Assembly: GCA_009784765.1 (NCBI GenBank) | Contig: WQXP01000017.1 | Span: forward strand, 1 to 12,043 | Direction: 5' to 3' | Length of the DNA stretch: 12,043 nucleotides | From: Oscillospiraceae bacterium | GTDB lineage: Bacteria; Bacillota; Clostridia; Oscillospirales; Ruminococcaceae | In this document: piece after piece, positions 9,201-12,043 of the stretch | Position numbering within the stretch: position 1 is the first letter of the stretch | How the letters are laid out: the number at the start of each line of letters is the position of its first letter | The notes under the pieces: model-generated | Told to the model about the DNA's origin: nothing | Database searches by the model: none | The model's input: the letters and a program-made list of their open reading frames with translations, nothing else | Made by a program: the position numbers and the translations under genes

Positions 9201-9221
9201 GGGCGACCGTCCCGGTCGCCC
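9201..9221. repeat. GC-rich perfect inverted repeat between pgk and tpiA
   Basis: GGGCGACCG (9201-9209), loop TCC, CGGTCGCCC (9213-9221): a 9-bp perfect stem with a 3-nt loop. No T-run follows (next bases gttatattc), so it is unlikely to be an efficient intrinsic terminator. It may protect the pgk message 3' end, act as a processing site, or be part of a small dispersed element together with the adjacent heptamers. Confidence 0.75.
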
Positions 9222-9254
9222 GTTATATTCACAATGTATTAAGGAGAAATAATC

Positions 9255-10028
9255 ATGAAAAAACAATCACGCAAAGTTGTCATTGCGGGCAACTGGAAAA
9301 TGAATAAAACTCGCCCTGAGGCGGCGGAGTTGGCGAAACAATTAGCAGACGTGGCGAAAGCACCGAATGTCGAAGTCGTCGTGTGTGTGCCTTTCACGAA
9401 TTTGGAAACTGTCGTGAACGAGTTCTCGCTTGCTGCCGTTAAAGTCGGCGCGCAGAACGTACATTTCGCGAAAAGCGGCGCGTTCACAGGGGAAATCAGC
9501 ACGGATATGCTGTGCGAACTCGGCGTGCAGTATGTCATCATCGGGCACTCGGAACGCCGCCAGTATTTCGGCGAAACAGACGCGACTGTGAACAGCCGTA
9601 CTAAAGCCGCATTAGACGCGGGGTTGACTCCGCTGATGTGTATAGGCGAGCTTCTCGAAGAACGGGAAGCGGGAATCACCGAAGAAGTTCTCGCGCGGCA
9701 GACTAAGCTTGCATTCGCGGGATTTACGGCAGAAGAAGTCTGCAAAACTGTAATCGCTTATGAGCCTGTATGGGCTATCGGGACAGGCAAAACCGCGACT
9801 GCCGCTCAAGCGGGAGAGGCTTGCGGGTTCATTCGCGGAGTTGTCGCGAAGCTCTATGGCGCAGATGTCGCTGACGCTGTTACAATTCAGTACGGCGGCA
9901 GCATGAACGCTCAAAACGCTGCTGAACTCTTGGCGCAAGAGGACGTAGACGGCGGCTTAATCGGCGGCGCGAGCTTGGTCGCGGAAGATTTCAAGGCGAT
10001 TATTAAAGCGGCGGTTGACGGCAATTGA
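9255..10028 (+). CDS. tpiA: Triose-phosphate isomerase
   Basis: Interconverts dihydroxyacetone phosphate and glyceraldehyde 3-phosphate in the cytoplasm. 257 residues, close to the usual 250. AGNWKMN carries Asn13 and Lys15; the electrophile His98 lies in IIGHSERR; the catalytic base Glu170 lies in AYEPVWAIGTG, which also starts the flexible phosphate-gripping loop; YGGSMN and GLIGGASL complete the phosphate site. The ribosome site AAGGAGA (9240-9246) lies 8 nt before the ATG. The 67-nt gap to pgk is filled by the heptamer repeat and the GC hairpin. The final codons and TGA stop fall in another heptamer run. The enzyme appears complete. Confidence 0.98.
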   Translation: MKKQSRKVVIAGNWKMNKTRPEAAELAKQLADVAKAPNVEVVVCVPFTNLETVVNEFSLAAVKVGAQNVHFAKSGAFTGEISTDMLCELGVQYVIIGHSERRQYFGETDATVNSRTKAALDAGLTPLMCIGELLEEREAGITEEVLARQTKLAFAGFTAEEVCKTVIAYEPVWAIGTGKTATAAQAGEACGFIRGVVAKLYGADVADAVTIQYGGSMNAQNAAELLAQEDVDGGLIGGASLVAEDFKAIIKAAVDGN

Positions 10029-10038
10029 CGGTTGACAG
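10015..10038 (+). repeat. Degenerate TTGACRG heptamer repeat containing the tpiA stop codon
   Basis: TTGACGG (10015-10021), CAA, TTGACGG (10025-10031), TTGACAG (10032-10038). The tpiA TGA stop is at 10026-10028. The arrangement mirrors the pgk end, where the stop also uses the TGA of a heptamer after an AAT codon. Confidence 0.8.
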
Positions 10039-10056
10039 CTATTTAAGGAGATATGT

Positions 10057-11616
10057 ATGAAAAAAGTTTTATTAGTTGTAATGGACGGAATCGGGTTTTC
10101 GTCAACGGGAATAGGCGATGCAGTCGCGCAGGCGAAAACGCCGACTCTTGACAGGTTTTTGAGCGAATATCCTAATGTTCGCCTCAAAGCTCACGGAAGT
10201 GCGGTGGGTCTGCCCAGCGATGATGATATGGGTAACTCTGAAGTCGGGCATAATGCCCTTGGGTGCGGGCAGATTTATTCTCAAGGCGCGAAACTTGTGA
10301 ACGAGTCGATTGAGTCGGGCAAGATGTATGAGTCAGACGTGTGGAAAAAAGCCTTGACCGGTGCGACGCTTCACTTTATCGGGTTGTTGTCGGACGGGAA
10401 TGTTCATTCTAACATTGAGCATTTGTTCAATATGCTTCGCCGCGCTAAGGCGGACGGCGTGAAACGCGCGCGAGTGCATATTCTCTTAGACGGACGCGAT
10501 GTTCCTGCTACTTCTGCTTTAGACTATGTTGAGAAGCTCGAGAGTGTTCTTGCAGAGTTAAATGATGATACATTCTGCGGCAAAATTGCCTCGGGCGGCG
10601 GACGCATGAAAATCACCATGGACAGATACGAAGCGGATTGGGCGATGATTGAACGGGGCTGGGATACTCATGTTAAGGGCGAGGGCAAGTTTTTCAAAAG
10701 TGCGAAAGAGGCGATTGAAACTTTCCGCGAAGACACCCCCGGCATAATCGACCAAGATTTGCCTGCTTTTATAATCGCAGAAGACGGAGAGCCCGTCGGC
10801 AAAATCGAAGACGGCGACAGTGTAATTTTGTTCAACTTCCGCGGCGACAGAGCGATTGAGATTTCTATGGCATTCGAGAATGAGAACTTAGACAAGTTCC
10901 CGCGCGGAGCAAAACCCGACGTAATCTACGCGGGAATGCTGCAATATGACGGTGATTTGAAACTCCCCGAATTGTTTCTTGTGAATCCTCCTGAAATTAC
11001 AGGCACTTTGTCGGAGCTTTTGGTTGAAAAAGGCATTCGCCAGTATGCGGTGAGTGAAACACAGAAGTTCGGACACGTTACGTATTTCTGGAACGGAAAC
11101 AAAAGCGGCAAGTTCAGTGAAGAGCTTGAAACTTATAACGAAATTCCCTCCGACAACATCAGCTTTGATAAAGCCCCTAAGATGAAGTCTGCCGAGATTA
11201 CCGCAGATGTTGTCGCGGCGGTGAAGTCAGGCGAGTATGACTTTATTCGCTGTAATTTCCCGAATGGCGACATGGTCGGGCATACGGGGAGCATGGACGC
11301 GACGATTATCGGCGTAGAAGCAGTAGACGAGGCTTTGGCGCGTCTCGAGCAAGTTTGCGCGGACGCCGGCTTCTTGTTAGTCATCACCGCAGACCATGGT
11401 AACGCAGATGAGATGTTCGAGAAAGACAAGAAGGGCAACTTAGCTCCGCGAACTGCTCATTCGCTGAACCCTGTGCCTTTTGTGGTGTGCGATAAGTCCG
11501 TCGCACTCAAAGACGGCGACGAAAGTGTGTTCGGGCTTGCGAATGTCGCGGCTACGGTTGCGCAGCTTCTCGGAGTTGAGGCTAATCCTGTGTGGGAAAA
11601 AAGTTTGCTGAAATAA
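10057..11616 (+). CDS. gpmI: 2,3-bisphosphoglycerate-independent phosphoglycerate mutase, plant/trypanosomatid-like type
   Basis: Interconverts 3- and 2-phosphoglycerate using two metal ions and a phosphoserine intermediate; alkaline-phosphatase superfamily. 519 residues, within the family range. Asp10 (VVMDGIG) and the nucleophile Ser61 (DMGNSEVGH) start the phosphatase domain. The phosphotransferase domain shows LLSDGNVHS, HILLDGRDVPATS, ASGGGRMKITMDRYEADW and FNFRGDRAI. Late metal ligands are Asp405 and His409 (GDMVGHTG) and Asp446/His447 (TADHGNADEM), with the C-terminal HSLNPVP. Segments such as NALGCGQIYSQGAKLV, YAGMLQYDGDLKLP and SETQKFGHVTYFWNGNKSG match plant and trypanosomatid enzymes, as I recall them, better than the Bacillus form (LNIGAGRIVYQ, LSGRYYSMDRD). 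AAGGAG (10045-10050) precedes the ATG by 6 nt. It is the last gene of the operon; I see no clear terminator after it. Confidence 0.97.
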   Translation: MKKVLLVVMDGIGFSSTGIGDAVAQAKTPTLDRFLSEYPNVRLKAHGSAVGLPSDDDMGNSEVGHNALGCGQIYSQGAKLVNESIESGKMYESDVWKKALTGATLHFIGLLSDGNVHSNIEHLFNMLRRAKADGVKRARVHILLDGRDVPATSALDYVEKLESVLAELNDDTFCGKIASGGGRMKITMDRYEADWAMIERGWDTHVKGEGKFFKSAKEAIETFREDTPGIIDQDLPAFIIAEDGEPVGKIEDGDSVILFNFRGDRAIEISMAFENENLDKFPRGAKPDVIYAGMLQYDGDLKLPELFLVNPPEITGTLSELLVEKGIRQYAVSETQKFGHVTYFWNGNKSGKFSEELETYNEIPSDNISFDKAPKMKSAEITADVVAAVKSGEYDFIRCNFPNGDMVGHTGSMDATIIGVEAVDEALARLEQVCADAGFLLVITADHGNADEMFEKDKKGNLAPRTAHSLNPVPFVVCDKSVALKDGDESVFGLANVAATVAQLLGVEANPVWEKSLLK

Positions 11617-11626
11617 ATTTTTGCTA

Positions 11627-11655
11627 TTGCTTTTTCAATGAAAGTGTGTTATGAT
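11627..11655 (+). promoter_or_regulatory. Probable promoter of the toxin-antitoxin operon
   Basis: TTGCTT (11627-11632), a 17-nt spacer and TATGAT (11650-11655). It starts 11 nt after the gpmI stop, so read-through from glycolysis could also reach the module. A full AGGAGGT site (11664-11670) lies 7 nt before the antitoxin ATG. Modules of this family usually repress themselves through the antitoxin, but I could not define an operator palindrome. Confidence 0.6.
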
Positions 11656-11677
11656 ATGTTTATAGGAGGTGATTTGA

Positions 11678-11947
11678 ATGGAACAAGCTATTGTTAGTTT
11701 TCCGATTGACGCTGAAATCAATGCTAAATTTGAACAAGTTTGTCAAAAGCTTGATTTGACTTTGACTGAGGCTTTCACTATGTTTATGAAAAAAGTCAGC
11801 GGAGAAAATAGAATCCCTTTTGAAGAAGAAGTTCACCCTTTTTATTCGCAGGAGAATATGGCTGTGTTAAGCCGCAGAATTGCTGATATTAAATCCGGCA
11901 AAGCAAAAATGACAGAACGCGAATTGATAAGGGTGGATGAGGAATGA
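11678..11947 (+). CDS. RelB/DinJ-type antitoxin of a YoeB/Txe module
   Basis: 89 residues. The N-terminal ribbon-helix-helix (about 4-42: AIVSFPIDAEINAKF, then LTLTEAFTMFMKKV) is the RelB/DinJ dimerisation and DNA-binding fold. IPFEEE is typical of the family. The C-terminal half (HPFYSQENMAVLSRRIADIKSGK and ERELIRVDEE) resembles the toxin-wrapping tail of antitoxins paired with Txe/YoeB-type toxins in Firmicutes. The family binds and inactivates the toxin and represses its own promoter. The stop overlaps the toxin start as ATGA, so the two are translationally coupled. The stretch is visibly more AT-rich than the glycolytic genes before it, which fits horizontal acquisition. Confidence 0.9.
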   Translation: MEQAIVSFPIDAEINAKFEQVCQKLDLTLTEAFTMFMKKVSGENRIPFEEEVHPFYSQENMAVLSRRIADIKSGKAKMTERELIRVDEE

Positions 11948-12043
11948 ACAAACTATGGAAAGATGAGGCGTGGGAAGAGTATGTTGAGTGGCAGACAAAA
12001 GACAAGAAAACGCTCAAGAAAATTCATGTGCTTATTGACAGCA
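11944..12043 (+). CDS. yoeB: YoeB/Txe-type mRNA interferase toxin, truncated by window end
   Basis: Only the first 33 residues are in the window, beginning MNKLWKDEAWEEYVEWQTKDKK and continuing TLKKIHVLIDS. They align well with the start of E. coli YoeB (the W-x-E-x-(S/A)-W-(D/E)-(D/E)-Y-x-x-W-Q-x-x-D-K pattern). YoeB toxins are RelE-fold ribonucleases that cut mRNA in the ribosomal A site. The catalytic residues lie in the C-terminal half, which is not visible, so intactness cannot be judged. The start overlaps the antitoxin stop by 4 nt. Confidence 0.9.
   Translation, partial: MNKLWKDEAWEEYVEWQTKDKKTLKKIHVLIDS

Noticed and set aside
9201..9221. GC hairpin as an intrinsic terminator of pgk
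   Set aside because: No T-run follows, and tpiA and gpmI continue in the same direction without a visible new promoter.
9184..10038. TTGACA in the heptamer repeats as promoter -35 boxes
   Set aside because: No acceptable -10 element lies 16-18 nt downstream of these units; the match comes from the repeat sequence.

Overview
The window looks like chromosomal DNA from an anaerobic, plant-fibre-degrading member of the Clostridia, most likely a gut-type Oscillospirales/Ruminococcaceae relative. The evidence is a secreted GH11 xylanase with Thr/Pro linkers, an exported amidase carrying dockerin-like DALxILRFIIGL repeats, consensus TTGACA-17-TATACT promoters, strong AGGAG ribosome sites, and Firmicutes-like versions of the housekeeping genes. 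This assignment is an inference from gene content; there is no rRNA marker here.

Layout. (1) 2-1734, + strand: the 3' part of a secreted N-acetylmuramoyl-L-alanine amidase (Amidase_2) with two degenerate dockerin-like repeats, followed 8 nt later by nth (endonuclease III). (2) 1773-3677, +: a strong promoter and a 611-residue secreted GH11 xylanase with an Ig-like domain, a PTTA repeat linker, a Cys-containing tail and an 11-Asp tract. (3) 3674-4720, -: an MtaB-type tRNA methylthiotransferase that lacks its TRAM domain and overlaps the xylanase tail to tail by 4 nt. (4) 4729-5037, +: promoter and a small HPr-like protein without the phosphorylatable His. (5) 5027-7793, -: a FapA/DUF342 protein followed 1 nt later by a compact Orn/Lys/Arg-decarboxylase-family PLP enzyme, driven by a minus-strand promoter with a hairpin-rich leader. 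(6) 7874-11616, +: a glycolytic operon pgk-tpiA-gpmI covering triose-phosphate interconversion, the first substrate-level phosphorylation and the mutase step; gap and eno are not in the window. (7) 11627-12043, +: an AT-rich RelB/DinJ-type antitoxin and the start of its YoeB/Txe toxin, overlapping by ATGA and cut by the window end.

The most unusual feature is a heptamer repeat (TTGACAG and variants) found three times. It is embedded in frame in the PLP-enzyme gene, and it supplies the stop codons of both pgk and tpiA. Other points worth following are the xylanase C-terminal tail, a [AG]ELCExC motif shared by the two secreted proteins, the TRAM-less MtaB, and a gpmI of the plant/trypanosomatid type. 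I did not find a clear new defence system, CRISPR array or RNA gene. The one long gene-free stretch, 7668-7972 (about 305 nt), is a divergent regulatory region with promoters for both flanking operons.
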